A stretch of DNA of 64,000 nt from Collinsella sp. (GCA_018368345.1 JAGZEK010000002.1:62001-126000), one strand, 5' to 3'; counted from the stretch's first letter, positions 32,936 to 42,936 are shown. Made by a program: numbers and translations. Notes: a model not told the origin generated them from the letters alone.

Positions 32936-34237
32936 TTACTCCTTGTGGTCCGCAATGTATCCGAGAGCGACGGCGGCATAAGCCGCGGCGCCGAGGGGAA
33001 GCTCGGCATCGTTAAAGCGCGCCCTGGGATGGTGCTGGGCAAAGTGCTCGTCCGTATCGGTCACGGCCGCGCCCACCGTAAAGTACGCACTTGGGATCTC
33101 GCTCGAGATAAGTGCGAAATCCTCGCTCGCCATGGCGTGGAATAGCGGCAGGAAGGCAGCCTTGGGCAGCACCGCGCCCACGTAGCCAAGCGAGGCCTGG
33201 GTCATATCGCTGTCGAGCACGAGCGGCGGAACGTCCGAAAGCGTCTCGATGGTTGCCGGCGTACGATATGTTGCGGCAACGCCGTTGACGACCTCCGCGA
33301 TGCGGGTCTTAAGGTGAGCCATGAGCTCAACATCAAAGCCGCGCAGCGTGCCTTCCAGCACGCAGGTGTCTGGGATGACGTTGGCCGCCAAGCCGCCAGC
33401 GAACTTACCCACAGTAAGCGCGACCTCCTTGGCCGCTGGCACCTCACGGGAGATAAGCTCCTGAAGCGCCAGGTGCACATGCACACCGGCCGTGATGGGG
33501 TCGATGCAAATCTCGGGGCTGGAACCGTGGCCACCCTTGCCCTGCAGCGTGATGCGGAAACCGTACACGCCCGAGAGCGCCGGACTGCCGTAGAGCACCA
33601 GGCCAAGCGGCGACTGGCTGTTGACATGCATGGCAAAGGCCGCCTGAGGGCGCGGGTTCTCGAGCAAGCCGTCGGCGATGGCGGCGCGGGCGCCCTCGAA
33701 GGTCTCCTCGCCCGGCTGGAACAGCAATTTCACCGTGGCGTTGGCCTCCACAAGCTCGGCCTCGCGGGCCTTGAGCAGGCGCGCCGCACCAAGCAGCGCC
33801 GTCGCGTGCATATCGTGACCGCAAGCATGCATGCAGCCATTGGTGGATGCAAAGGGCTCGCCGGATTCCTCGACAACGGGCAGGGCATCCATGTCGCCGC
33901 GAAGCATGATAACCGTACCGGCCTGCTCGTCCGCGCACGCACCATTGCCCTGAGCAGCCGCGGCCGCACCGGCACCGATCAGGCCAACAACACAGGAGCC
34001 GTCGACAAGCGTGGTATAGGGAATGTCCATCTCGTCCAGACGTGCCTGGATATAGGCAGACGTCTGCGGAAGATTGTTACCGAGCTCGGGCATCTGATGG
34101 AGATCGTGGCGCCATGCGGCAAGCTCACCGGCAAATGCCTGGGCTTCTTTGACCAGGCCATCGCCGATAGCGGTCTGCGCCGCTGTGGTAGCCTGAGGCG
34201 CTGGTTTCGGTTGAAGATCGGACAGAGCTGGTGCCAT
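32936..34237 (-). CDS. M20-family amidohydrolase (N-acyl amino acid/hippurate hydrolase type)
   Basis: A 433-residue metallo-amidohydrolase. Metal-binding and catalytic elements are LRGDMDALPV, CMHACGHDMHAT, PGEETFEGA with the catalytic Glu, and MASEDFALIS near the C-terminus. A dimerisation lobe occupies the middle (about 225-335, opening QGKGGHGSSPE). The family hydrolyses N-acyl or aromatic acyl amino acids. The ATG at 34237 has GGAGGG five bases upstream; a longer in-frame extension lacks homology. The N-terminal 20 residues before the domain are Pro/Ala-rich. It is the first gene of a pair with an MFS transporter. Confidence 0.87.
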   Translation of the reverse strand: MAPALSDLQPKPAPQATTAAQTAIGDGLVKEAQAFAGELAAWRHDLHQMPELGNNLPQTSAYIQARLDEMDIPYTTLVDGSCVVGLIGAGAAAAAQGNGACADEQAGTVIMLRGDMDALPVVEESGEPFASTNGCMHACGHDMHATALLGAARLLKAREAELVEANATVKLLFQPGEETFEGARAAIADGLLENPRPQAAFAMHVNSQSPLGLVLYGSPALSGVYGFRITLQGKGGHGSSPEICIDPITAGVHVHLALQELISREVPAAKEVALTVGKFAGGLAANVIPDTCVLEGTLRGFDVELMAHLKTRIAEVVNGVAATYRTPATIETLSDVPPLVLDSDMTQASLGYVGAVLPKAAFLPLFHAMASEDFALISSEIPSAYFTVGAAVTDTDEHFAQHHPRARFNDAELPLGAAAYAAVALGYIADHKE

Positions 34238-34315
34238 AGATGCCCTCCAGTAACGTTTTTGCAGCACGCACTTTGACAGCGTAAAGTGCAAGGCACAACT
34301 GTAAGGGCATGACAT

Positions 34316-34342
34316 AAAAAACGCCGCCCTGGGAGGGCGGCG
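34316..34342 (-). terminator. Rho-independent terminator of the EamA gene
   Basis: CGCCGCCCT (34322-34330) pairs with AGGGCGGCG (34334-34342), followed by six T on the minus strand. Confidence 0.92.
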
Positions 34343-34353
34343 CAACAAATTGT

Positions 34354-35337
34354 TTACAATTGCGGGCGAGATTTTCGGCGCAAGAAATCGAAATGCGTCT
34401 CGCTCAAAATGATCGATAGGAAGATGAGGACGAAGCCGGCGAGCAGACGCGAGGTGAGCGCCTCCCCCATCAGCAGCACCGAAAACAACACGCCCGAAGG
34501 GGACTCCATCGATAGGAGCAATGAGCCCGTCGAGGCTGGGACGTGCGCCAAGCCGACGTTTTGGATGAGCAGCGCCACGCACGTGCAGCCCACCGAGAGG
34601 AAGGCCATCACGCCGATAAAGCTCGGCGTCCACACGGACGCGGGCGCTTGGGTCTCGAATAGCAGCGACGTTGCCAAGCTCAAGACGCCATTGCCCACAA
34701 ACATCCAAAACGTGATGACGTTGATGTCCATCTTGCGACCGTATTTGGCCGTCACCGCCATCTGGATGGCAAAGAAGATCGCACCGCCCAAGGTAATAGC
34801 ATCGCCGGCATTGAACTCGACGCTATCGAGCGCCACCAAGCCAATGCCCGCCAGGCACAGCAACGCGGCGCCCAAGTTGTAACGGGTAAGCTTTTCGCCG
34901 CTTAGGACGTAGCTCGCAAACGGCACGAGGATGCAATAAGTACCCGTCAAAAATGCACTCTTGCCCGCCGTGGTCTGTGCCAGGCCAATCGTCTGCAAAC
35001 CGTACGCACCCCACATAAGTGCGCCCATACCAAGTCCGACGATAAGGTTGCGGGCGTTAAAGTGCGCGATGATGCGTTTGTGGAAGATGGCGAACATAAC
35101 CAGCGAAGCCGGGAGAAAGCGAACGTAGACCAGCTCGAAAACCGGAATGGTGTCGAGCGCGCCCTTCATAGTGGTAAAGGAGTAGCCCCAGATGACCGCC
35201 ACCGAAAGCAGTAGAACTTTCCAGAACAACGGCGAGCGTGCGCCCGCGCCCCGGGGAATACCGCCCGCGCCCAAATCCTCACGGGCCACAGGGCTATCGG
35301 GCATGTTTTCGATTTCGTTGGCAGCGTATTGGGCCAT
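34354..35337 (-). CDS. EamA-family (DMT) membrane exporter
   Basis: A 327-residue drug/metabolite transporter with two EamA repeats and ten predicted helices. The first repeat starts VAVIWGYSFTTMKGALDTIP, and the second includes ALLIQNVGLAHVPASTGSLL followed by MESPSGVLFSVLLMGEALT. The first 25 residues are hydrophilic and cytoplasmic. The family exports amino acids, nucleosides or other metabolites; the substrate is unknown here. The ATG at 35337 has GAGG seven bases upstream. It has its own terminator and no close partner. Confidence 0.87.
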   Translation of the reverse strand: MAQYAANEIENMPDSPVAREDLGAGGIPRGAGARSPLFWKVLLLSVAVIWGYSFTTMKGALDTIPVFELVYVRFLPASLVMFAIFHKRIIAHFNARNLIVGLGMGALMWGAYGLQTIGLAQTTAGKSAFLTGTYCILVPFASYVLSGEKLTRYNLGAALLCLAGIGLVALDSVEFNAGDAITLGGAIFFAIQMAVTAKYGRKMDINVITFWMFVGNGVLSLATSLLFETQAPASVWTPSFIGVMAFLSVGCTCVALLIQNVGLAHVPASTGSLLLSMESPSGVLFSVLLMGEALTSRLLAGFVLIFLSIILSETHFDFLRRKSRPQL

Positions 35338-35404
35338 GGAACATCCTCGCACTCAATCTGGGCGTGGTGTCCGCACGCGTATGGCTGCGTGCCGCCTCAT
35401 GGTC

Positions 35405-35441
35405 AAATAAAAACAGGGCGCACCGGACCCCCGGCACGCCC
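35405..35441 (-). terminator. Terminator of the YhgE/Pip pair
   Basis: Eleven-base stem with two G-T pairs (35416-35426 with 35431-35441), then TGTTTTTATTT on the minus strand. Confidence 0.8.
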
Positions 35442-35537
35442 CGCTACTGTAGCAACAACCAGCACTGCATCGCAATCCAGCCCACTAAAGCGTCGGCAGA
35501 GTAAACCTCGATGTTTCGTCAATGTCACGCTGTTGCA

Positions 35538-37727
35538 CTAAATAAGTTTCGTGCTTTCAAGCTTTTCGATGATCCAGTCGTTGGCTTTGATGACCGGGCG
35601 GCGGAAGACGACGCCCAGGGCCAGAGACGGAATCAGATAGCTCGCCAAGATACCCAGCTCAACCCAGTACTCCATATGATACGCGCCGGCCATGGCGGCG
35701 TGCATGGCGTTGATGCCGTGAGTAAACGGCAGGAACGGATATATCGCCTGGAACACGGGACCGGTCATCTCGATAGGGAACGTGCCGCCCGAACCGCCGA
35801 CCTGCATGACCAGCAGCACGACAGCGAGCGCCTTGCCGATATCGCCAAACGACACGGTGAGCGTGTAGACGATATTGGAGAACACGAGGCTCGCAACCCA
35901 GCCCGCCAGTACAAACTGCAGCGGGTTGTCGCACTGGATGCCAAAGAACAGGATGTCGCCCGCACACACGAGCGTCGCCTGCAGCAGGGCCAAGCCGCCA
36001 AAGAACAGGTAACGGCCCAGATAGATCTCGTGCAGGCGCACGGGGATGAGCTCGTTGATGAGCTCATCGTTAACCGAGACCTTCATCATGGCCGCCAGCA
36101 CGATCGAGCCGACCCACAGCGACAGAATCGTATAGAACGGGGCCATGGCAGAGCCATAGTTGCGGATCGGGTAGACCGGCTTGCGGTCGAGCGCAACAGG
36201 GCCGGAAAGCGACACGGCAAGGCCCTCGGGATCGTTGCCGATCATCGTCTTGATCGTGGCGAGGTCGTCCGACATCAGGGCACCGTCGAGCTCGTCCTTG
36301 AAGGCACTGATCTTGTCGGACGCCTCGCCCAGCTGATCGGAAGCCTTGTTGACGAGCTTTGCAGCCTTGGACAGGCCCTTCGCGAGCGAACCGGAGGCAT
36401 CGGTCAGACCGCTCACGGCGCTATCCAGGTCACCCGAGATACCGTTCAGCGAATCCAAAACGCCCGAAATGGTCTTCTTGAGCTCCTTGGCCTTGACCGA
36501 GAACGTGGAGTCGTAATCGATCTTGGCACCCGAGATGCCAGCCTTGGCATCGGCAATCGCCTGATCGACCTCGGCACGGGACTCATTGACCTTTGCCATG
36601 CTGCCTGTAAGCAACGTCGCGATGTTCCTCAGCTCATTGGCATTGTTGCGGTACTCCGTCGCGGTTTTACCAAGCTCCGCAGCCGCGTCCTCAAGCCCTG
36701 CCTTGAGCTTGTCGTTGCTCACCTGGCCGGCAAGACTGCGGAGCTGATCGGCCATCGCATCAATATCCTTGGCGCGCTCATCAAGCTTCGCGGCGCCATC
36801 GTTAAGCTGGGACACCGTAAGGTCGACATGCTGGTTTGCGGCATCGAACGCCTTCGCGAGCTCGGTAGAAACGTTGTCGAACGAGCCCGTGCTCCCATCG
36901 ATCGCCGCGTCGACTGCATCGCTCGCGGCCTTGAGGGCTTGCTCGGAATCGGCAATACCGCTCTCGGCGTGCTGCATGAGCTGCTTTACCGACTCCTCGG
37001 TCGTTCCGGTCTGCTTGAGCATGCCGCCCGCCGACGTCAGCGAATCGGACGTGGAGCTCAAAATGCCCGCAAGTGACGTCGCGCTTGCTTGAACGTCTTG
37101 CAAGTCCTCAACCGAATCGCCCAACGTCGAGGACAGGTTGGCGATGAAGTTGCTCACCTGGTCGGTGCTCATATAGTCGAGCAGACTGGACACGGTCTTG
37201 AGGCCGATGGCCGTGATGGTCTTAGTAAACGTCTCGTTGACCTGGCTCTGGACTGCGCTCGAACCTTTCTCGGTCACAATCTGGGCGATGGCATTGGCCT
37301 TTTGGTTCTCATAGAACTCGATGTCGGCGTGCTTCACCTCGGTCGAGAAAAGCGTCATCATGTCGGCGCTGAACGTTTTGGGGATGACGACAGCAGCGTA
37401 GTACGCGCCCGACTTGACGCCCTCAATCGCCTTATCGCGGTCGTTGAGGACAACCCAGTCAAAGTTCTCGTTGCCGCGCAGAGTAGCGGTCACGTTTTCG
37501 CCCACGTTGATCTCGACGGGGATCAGGTCGCTCTCGTAGCCTTCATCGGTATTGACCACGGCAATCTTGAGGTTGCCGGTGTTGCCATACGGGTCCCAGC
37601 TGCCGGTGATGTTAAACCACGCGTACAGGCACGGCACAATGATCAGACCCATCACAACGATCATGCCAATCACGGAGTGAGACACGTTTTGAACGTCGCG
37701 CTTAAACAGGTGCAGGATGTTCTTCAT
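35538..37727 (-). CDS. YhgE/Pip-domain membrane protein (shorter paralogue)
   Basis: A 729-residue protein of the YhgE/phage-infection-protein family, related in topology to ABC-2-type permeases. One N-terminal helix (about 18-38) is followed by the signature YAWFNITGSWDPYGNTGNLK. A long extracellular region (about 60-500) rich in Ala, Ser, Asp and Lys with heptad character follows, and then five or six helices at the C-terminus starting near residue 520. Family members serve as phage receptors or take part in envelope stress and surface export in Gram-positives. It starts right after the stop of the longer paralogue, with GGAGGTGAG inside that gene's end, so the two are translationally coupled. 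Confidence 0.87.
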   Translation of the reverse strand: MKNILHLFKRDVQNVSHSVIGMIVVMGLIIVPCLYAWFNITGSWDPYGNTGNLKIAVVNTDEGYESDLIPVEINVGENVTATLRGNENFDWVVLNDRDKAIEGVKSGAYYAAVVIPKTFSADMMTLFSTEVKHADIEFYENQKANAIAQIVTEKGSSAVQSQVNETFTKTITAIGLKTVSSLLDYMSTDQVSNFIANLSSTLGDSVEDLQDVQASATSLAGILSSTSDSLTSAGGMLKQTGTTEESVKQLMQHAESGIADSEQALKAASDAVDAAIDGSTGSFDNVSTELAKAFDAANQHVDLTVSQLNDGAAKLDERAKDIDAMADQLRSLAGQVSNDKLKAGLEDAAAELGKTATEYRNNANELRNIATLLTGSMAKVNESRAEVDQAIADAKAGISGAKIDYDSTFSVKAKELKKTISGVLDSLNGISGDLDSAVSGLTDASGSLAKGLSKAAKLVNKASDQLGEASDKISAFKDELDGALMSDDLATIKTMIGNDPEGLAVSLSGPVALDRKPVYPIRNYGSAMAPFYTILSLWVGSIVLAAMMKVSVNDELINELIPVRLHEIYLGRYLFFGGLALLQATLVCAGDILFFGIQCDNPLQFVLAGWVASLVFSNIVYTLTVSFGDIGKALAVVLLVMQVGGSGGTFPIEMTGPVFQAIYPFLPFTHGINAMHAAMAGAYHMEYWVELGILASYLIPSLALGVVFRRPVIKANDWIIEKLESTKLI

Positions 37728-40544
37728 TTATGCCTCACCTCCTTTAGAGTGCTTTCCAAGCGGGGCACTGCCCTCGTTCATCACAAACGTGTCGTCCCCG
37801 TTCTCGGGAACATGGTGTGCGTCGAAATGAGTGGTCTGGTTGGTGGCCTGGGGCTTGGACGCTGAGCCCTGCTCACTGGCGTTGAGGCCAAACATGCGAC
37901 GAGCAGCCGGGATGGCAGCCGTGTGCTCGCGCATCTCGCGGCGCAGATCCTCATCCGAGAGCGCCGAGATGCGCATCTGGACATTCAGGCTCGCACGGAT
38001 GTACTCGATATTGATAAGCCAGCCACAGATGGCAATGACCGAGATAATCCAAATGACGAGTAGGATGATCTTGCCGTTGTTGTCGATATCGAGAACCGTC
38101 GACAGCACGAAGAGGAGAATCTGCACGCCTACCACAGCAGCAAAGCCGCCCTTGATGTAGTACGGATAACGGCGCTCGAAGGCCACGGCATGATCGATCA
38201 ACTCGCGACGGTACGAATCGGAATCGAGCATGACGCGCATGGCCGTGCGCAGCGAATAACGCTGACGAGGCAAGTCATTGGACTCGCAGATCATCATGCC
38301 CGTCGAAGAGAGTTCCCTATCGAAGAGCAGGTTGAGGTTGAGCAGCAACGGACGCAGCTGCAGGCCAATAAAGAGCGCGATGAGCAGGAACACGCCCAAG
38401 ATGCACAGGTTAAACAGATAGTTGAACGAGTACATGCCGCCGACGGTCTCGCGTAACAGATTGATGCCGTAGGTGAAGGGCAGCAACGGATGCAGCCATT
38501 GGAAGAAGCCGGGCATCATCTCGATGGGATACATGCCCGACGAGCCGGGAATCTGCACGATGACGAGGATGACGCCGATCGCCTTACCGATGTGCTTAAA
38601 CGCGGTGGACAGTGCATAGATGATGTTGACGTACGCAAACGAGATGGCGATGCCGCCCAGCACGAACAGCACCGGGTTAACGCACTGCACGCCGATAATC
38701 AGGTCGCCTACCGTCACGATGATGGCTTGGAATGCGCCCAAGATCACCAGCAGCAGCCAACGGCCAAAGTAGCCCTGACGCGCCGTAAAGCTACCGATGC
38801 CCTCGCGATCGACCTCGAGTTTGTAGATGGCGATGAGCACGTAACCGCCCACCCAAAGCGCCAAGTTGGTATAGAACGGAGCGATGCCCGAGCCAAAGCT
38901 CTTGACCGGATAGATTGCCTTTGACGTCAGCTCAACCGGAGATGCCATGAAATCTGCCACGTCGTTGACGTCGACATTCATCAGGTCGGCCAGCTCACCC
39001 ATGGACTCGGACGTCTGAAGCGCCGCGATGTCGTTGACGGCGGTCGCGAGCTTGTCCTGAACCTTGGCAAGCGAGGCATCAGTCTGGGAGAGCGTGGTCT
39101 TTGCCTGTTTGAGGGTAGCGTCGAGCTGCGACAGCGTACCGCGCGCATTTGCAATCGTGGGGGTAAGCCCCGACACGATACCGGTCAGGTCGCCCGAAAC
39201 GGCGGCAAAGGAATCAAGCGCGCTCGAAGCCTTCGGCAGCGCGTTTTGGCCCAGATTCGTCTGGGCCTGGTTCATGTTAGTCGCACCGGTTTGAATCGCG
39301 CTATTGATAGCATCGCTGGCACCCGAAACGGCCGAGGCGTCATTCGCAATGGCGCTCGACTGCGCAGAAAGATTATCTTTGACGGCTTGGAGGCTCTCAT
39401 TTTGTCCTCGAAGCGTGTCAATCATGGACGCGATCAGCGCGTTGATCTCCTCCGAACCCGCCGACGCGCTGTCGGCCAGTTCTTGCAGCTTATCGATAAG
39501 GGCCTTGTTGTGATCAATCGTCGTCTGAAGCGATTCGAGCGAGTTGTCGATACGAGTGGTCGTGGACGTCAGGGCGCCCGTCATCTTTCCGACGGCGGCG
39601 TTTGCAGATGCCGATGTCTTGGTCAGCGCGAGGCTGCCCTCAGAGAGCGCCTTCGAAAGCGAGGTGATGGACTTGCCCGCCGTGGTGCGAGCCTCGCCCA
39701 ACAAGTCATTACCCTGAGAAATCGCCTGTGTAAGCGAAGGCGTCTGGCCCTGCAGGCCCGCCAGCGCGGCGTCGGCAGAAGCGATGGCACTGCTCGTCTT
39801 ATCGATGGCGGTATTCATGTCGCCGATGGAGTCGCGCACTTCGCTCAGGGTTTCGGATGCCTCGGACACCGAGCTCGTCAGCGAATCCTGAGTCTGGGTC
39901 GCCTTATCTTTAAGGTCGATGCCGGCATCCTTAGCAATGCCCGCGACGGTCTCGCCCACCGTGGAGACAAACTCCGCGTTGATCTGCTCCTCGATGGTGT
40001 TGGCGCCGGTATCGGTGACCTTGGGCGCAATGGCGCTCTTTTTCTCGTTGACGTAGTACGTGAGCTTGGGCTGATGGTAATTGCCGTCGAGCATCGATAC
40101 GAGATTGTCAGAGAAGTTCTTGGGGATCACGATGGCAGCGTAATACTCGCCGCTCTCCACGCCCTCCTTGGCATCGGCGGCCGAGTCGACGAAAGTCCAG
40201 CCCAGCTGATCGTTCTCCTTGAGCTGGTCGACAACTTTATCGCCTGCGTTGAGCTCGCCCACCAGGTCGTTTTGGGTTCCCTGGTCGTTGTTGGCGATAG
40301 CAATCTTGATGCCCTGGGTATTTCCGTACGGATCCCAGTTGGCAACGATGTTGTACCAGGCATACAGCGAGGGAATAACGCACACGCCCAGGGTAACCAC
40401 CAGGGCGACGGGGTTCACAAGCAATCGCTTGATGTCGCGTTTAAAGATCGCAAAGGACACCTTTGCGTCGGATAGTTTGCTGCCGAGACTCACGCTTGGA
40501 CCATCCATCCTGTCGTTTAGCCGAATCGTGCTATTAACAACCAT
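37728..40544 (-). CDS. YhgE/Pip-domain membrane protein (longer paralogue)
   Basis: A protein of about 938 residues with the same plan as its downstream neighbour: an N-terminal helix followed by YAWYNIVANWDPYGNTQGIK, a very long coiled-coil-like extracellular region (about 150-550) and a C-terminal membrane block. It has an extra C-terminal part of about 200 residues with two more helices (near 800-845) and a cytoplasmic tail. The pair probably forms a hetero-oligomer. The start is unsure: ATG at 40544 is used, but no clear Shine-Dalgarno precedes it, and an ATG at 40508 is possible. Confidence 0.85.
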   Translation of the reverse strand: MVVNSTIRLNDRMDGPSVSLGSKLSDAKVSFAIFKRDIKRLLVNPVALVVTLGVCVIPSLYAWYNIVANWDPYGNTQGIKIAIANNDQGTQNDLVGELNAGDKVVDQLKENDQLGWTFVDSAADAKEGVESGEYYAAIVIPKNFSDNLVSMLDGNYHQPKLTYYVNEKKSAIAPKVTDTGANTIEEQINAEFVSTVGETVAGIAKDAGIDLKDKATQTQDSLTSSVSEASETLSEVRDSIGDMNTAIDKTSSAIASADAALAGLQGQTPSLTQAISQGNDLLGEARTTAGKSITSLSKALSEGSLALTKTSASANAAVGKMTGALTSTTTRIDNSLESLQTTIDHNKALIDKLQELADSASAGSEEINALIASMIDTLRGQNESLQAVKDNLSAQSSAIANDASAVSGASDAINSAIQTGATNMNQAQTNLGQNALPKASSALDSFAAVSGDLTGIVSGLTPTIANARGTLSQLDATLKQAKTTLSQTDASLAKVQDKLATAVNDIAALQTSESMGELADLMNVDVNDVADFMASPVELTSKAIYPVKSFGSGIAPFYTNLALWVGGYVLIAIYKLEVDREGIGSFTARQGYFGRWLLLVILGAFQAIIVTVGDLIIGVQCVNPVLFVLGGIAISFAYVNIIYALSTAFKHIGKAIGVILVIVQIPGSSGMYPIEMMPGFFQWLHPLLPFTYGINLLRETVGGMYSFNYLFNLCILGVFLLIALFIGLQLRPLLLNLNLLFDRELSSTGMMICESNDLPRQRYSLRTAMRVMLDSDSYRRELIDHAVAFERRYPYYIKGGFAAVVGVQILLFVLSTVLDIDNNGKIILLVIWIISVIAICGWLINIEYIRASLNVQMRISALSDEDLRREMREHTAAIPAARRMFGLNASEQGSASKPQATNQTTHFDAHHVPENGDDTFVMNEGSAPLGKHSKGGEA

Positions 40545-40624
40545 TGTACGGAGGCACTTTGGCACCTCGCAACACAATGGTGCTGAGTTTTGCGGGTAGC
40601 AATATACTACGAAGATGAGTTAAC

Positions 40625-40726
40625 GTACAGATGTACAGTATCTCAAATCCCCGCAGCTCACAAAACCACAACCCGTACAAATTAGCAACCCAACTAGTCA
40701 TTTAAGAACGTCCCCAATGACTAGTT
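40625..40726. promoter_or_regulatory. Inverted repeats upstream of the YhgE/Pip pair
   Basis: The gap 40545-40911 holds no gene. GTACA-GA-TGTAC (40625-40636) lies about 18 bases before a possible -10 TATATT on the minus strand (about 40611-40606) and could be an operator. Further out, AACTAGTCATT (40692-40702) and AATGACTAGTT (40716-40726) form an 11-base inverted repeat of unknown role. The htpG 3' structures follow. Confidence 0.4.
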
Positions 40727-40766
40727 TGGACCACGAAAGCGTCGCAGGTTGAGCATAAGTCAGCGA

Positions 40767-40864
40767 AAACGCCCCTAAGCGAGCAAGGTGACGTGAAAGA
40801 GGAGGGAAACGTACTTCGGTACGCGACCGACGATTGAACGTCAGATTGCCGCTTAGGGGCGTTT
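40767..40864 (-). terminator. Complex structured 3' element of htpG
   Basis: A perfect 15-base outer stem (40767-40781 with 40850-40864) encloses a 68-base loop with its own pairings: TGACGT near 40789 with ACGTCA near 40838, and CGTACTTCGGTACG (a UUCG-type tetraloop hairpin, 40810-40823). The minus strand ends GGGGCGTTTTCGC, consistent with termination, but the loop is far more elaborate than termination needs. Confidence 0.65.
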
Positions 40865-40879
40865 GCAGTGTCGACTGGT

Positions 40880-40901
40880 CCGCCGTTCGTTAGAACGGCG
40901 G
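40880..40901 (-). other. Perfect 9-bp hairpin just after the htpG stop
   Basis: CCGCCGTTC-GTTA-GAACGGCGG, ten bases beyond the stop codon. With the next structure it makes two tandem hairpins at the htpG 3' end. Confidence 0.7.
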
Positions 40902-40911
40902 AACCACATAA

Positions 40912-42936
40912 CTACATTAGGTCGCAAATGGCCGCTGCGAAGGCTACGGGGTCCTCGGGAAGGATGCCCTCGACCAGCAAGGCTTGGTCGTAGAGCAGGC
41001 CGGAGTACTGCTTGATCTTGTCGGCATCGCCCGCCTTCTGGGCAGCGACGAGCTTGGCAAAGACCGGGTGCTTAGCGTTGAGCTCAAGCACGCGCTGGCT
41101 CTTGGGCATGCCGTCGGGCGCGCCCTCGGGACCCTTCTGGAGCACCTTCTCCATCTCGAGCGACAGCGGACCCTCGGTGGTGATGCACGCGGGAGCATCG
41201 GTCAGGCGCGCAGAGACGGCGACCTTCTCGACCTTGTCGCCGAGCGCCTCCTTCATGGCGCTAAAGAGGTCCTCGTTCTCCTTGGTGGCGTCCTCGGCCT
41301 CCTTCTTTTCGTCCTCGGTCGCCAGGTCAAGATCACCGGTCGCGACGTTCTTGAGCTCCAGATGACGATCCTCGACCTCGGGCTCGGCACCGTCGGCCAC
41401 AGCCTTCTCGGCAGCCTCGCGGGCAGCATCGTCCTCGTAGATCTTGGGCATATCGGCGGCAACGTACTCACGCATAGCCTGGAACGTGAACTCATCCACA
41501 TCCTGCGTCAGCAGCAGCACGTCATAGCCGCGGTCGAGCACGCCCTTCACCACGGGCATCTTAGCCAAGCGCTCACGCGAATCGCCGGCGGCGTAGTAGA
41601 TGGCCTTCTGATCCTCGGGCATGCCCTTGGCATACTCGGCCAGGGTAATCATCTTCTGTTCCTTGGCAGACCAGAACAGCAACAGGTCGGCGAGCTCATC
41701 GGCCTTCATGCCATAGCTCGAGTAAATGCCGTACTTAAGACCGCGACCAAAGTTCTCAAAGAACTTCTCGTAGGCCTCGCGGTCGTTGTCACGCATATCC
41801 TCAAGGTCGGCGGTAATCTTCTTTTCCACGCGCTTGGCGATGGCCTTGAGCTGACGGTTCTGCTGCAGCGTCTCGCGCGAGATGTTGAGCGACACGTCGG
41901 CGGAATCCACGACGCCGCGGACAAAGTTGTAGTAGTCGGGCAGCAGGTCGTCGCACTTCTCCATAATCAGAACGTTGGAGCTGTAGAGCGCCAGACCCTT
42001 CTCGTAGTCCTTGCTGTACAGATCGAACGGCGCGCGACCCGGCACAAACAGCAGGGCGTCATACTCGAGCGTGCCCTCTGCATGGAAGCTGATGGTGCGC
42101 GCAGGATCGTCAAAGTCGTGGAACGTGGACTTGTAGAACTCGTCGTAGTCCTTCTGCTCGACATCAGAGCTGCGCTTCTTCCAGATCGGTGTCATTGAGT
42201 TGACGGTCTCGAGCTCCTGGTAGTCCTCGTACTCGGGCTTGTAATCGTCGCCGGCGTCCTCGGGCTTGGGTTTCTGGCGGCTCTTGGACACCATCATCTG
42301 AATCGGGTAGCGCACATAGTTGCTGTACTGCTGAATCAGGCTCTTGAGACCCCACTCGGTCAGGAAGCGATCGTAGGTCTCGGCCTCGCCGTCGGCATCG
42401 AGCTTCTCGTTCTCGCGCAGCGTCAGAATGACATCGGTACCGTGCTCGGCGCGCTCGCCGTCCTCGATGGTGTAGCCCTCAAGACCGTCCGACTCCCATA
42501 CATGGGCGACATCCTCGCCATAGGCGCGGCTGACGACCTTCACATGGCTGGCGACCATAAAAGCCGAGTAGAAGCCCACGCCAAACTGACCGATGATGTC
42601 GACATCGGAGCCCTGCTGCTCGGCGTTCTCGGTCTTAAACTCCTCGGAGCCGGAATGGGCGATGGTGCCCAGATTGCGCTCGAGCTCCTCGGCGGTCATG
42701 CCAATGCCGTTATCCGAGATGGTAATGGTGCGGGCGTCTTTATCAAAGGAGACGCGAATGGCCAGGTCGCCCTGGTCGATCTTGACGCTCGGGTCCTGCA
42801 GGCTCTTAAAGTTGAGCTTGTCGACGGCGTCGCTCGCGTTAGAGATAAGCTCGCGCAGGAAGATTTCCTTATTGGTGTAGATGGAGTTGATCATGAGGTC
42901 GAGCAGTTTTTTGCTCTCGGTCTTAAATTGACGCAT
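40912..42936 (-). CDS. htpG: Chaperone HtpG (Hsp90)
   Basis: A 674-residue bacterial Hsp90. The N-terminal ATP-binding GHKL domain (about 1-225) shows YTNKEIFLRELISNASDA, DNGIGM and GQFGVGFYSAFMV. The middle domain contains NISRETLQQNR, with the ATP-contacting Arg, and the dimerisation domain follows. The linker near 485-540 is unusually acidic. The second ATG (42936) has AAAGGA at six bases and is preferred over the ATG two codons earlier. It is a single gene with two hairpins behind it. No CIRCE-like inverted repeat was recognised in the 202-base gap upstream (42937-43138). Confidence 0.96.
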   Translation of the reverse strand: MRQFKTESKKLLDLMINSIYTNKEIFLRELISNASDAVDKLNFKSLQDPSVKIDQGDLAIRVSFDKDARTITISDNGIGMTAEELERNLGTIAHSGSEEFKTENAEQQGSDVDIIGQFGVGFYSAFMVASHVKVVSRAYGEDVAHVWESDGLEGYTIEDGERAEHGTDVILTLRENEKLDADGEAETYDRFLTEWGLKSLIQQYSNYVRYPIQMMVSKSRQKPKPEDAGDDYKPEYEDYQELETVNSMTPIWKKRSSDVEQKDYDEFYKSTFHDFDDPARTISFHAEGTLEYDALLFVPGRAPFDLYSKDYEKGLALYSSNVLIMEKCDDLLPDYYNFVRGVVDSADVSLNISRETLQQNRQLKAIAKRVEKKITADLEDMRDNDREAYEKFFENFGRGLKYGIYSSYGMKADELADLLLFWSAKEQKMITLAEYAKGMPEDQKAIYYAAGDSRERLAKMPVVKGVLDRGYDVLLLTQDVDEFTFQAMREYVAADMPKIYEDDAAREAAEKAVADGAEPEVEDRHLELKNVATGDLDLATEDEKKEAEDATKENEDLFSAMKEALGDKVEKVAVSARLTDAPACITTEGPLSLEMEKVLQKGPEGAPDGMPKSQRVLELNAKHPVFAKLVAAQKAGDADKIKQYSGLLYDQALLVEGILPEDPVAFAAAICDLM

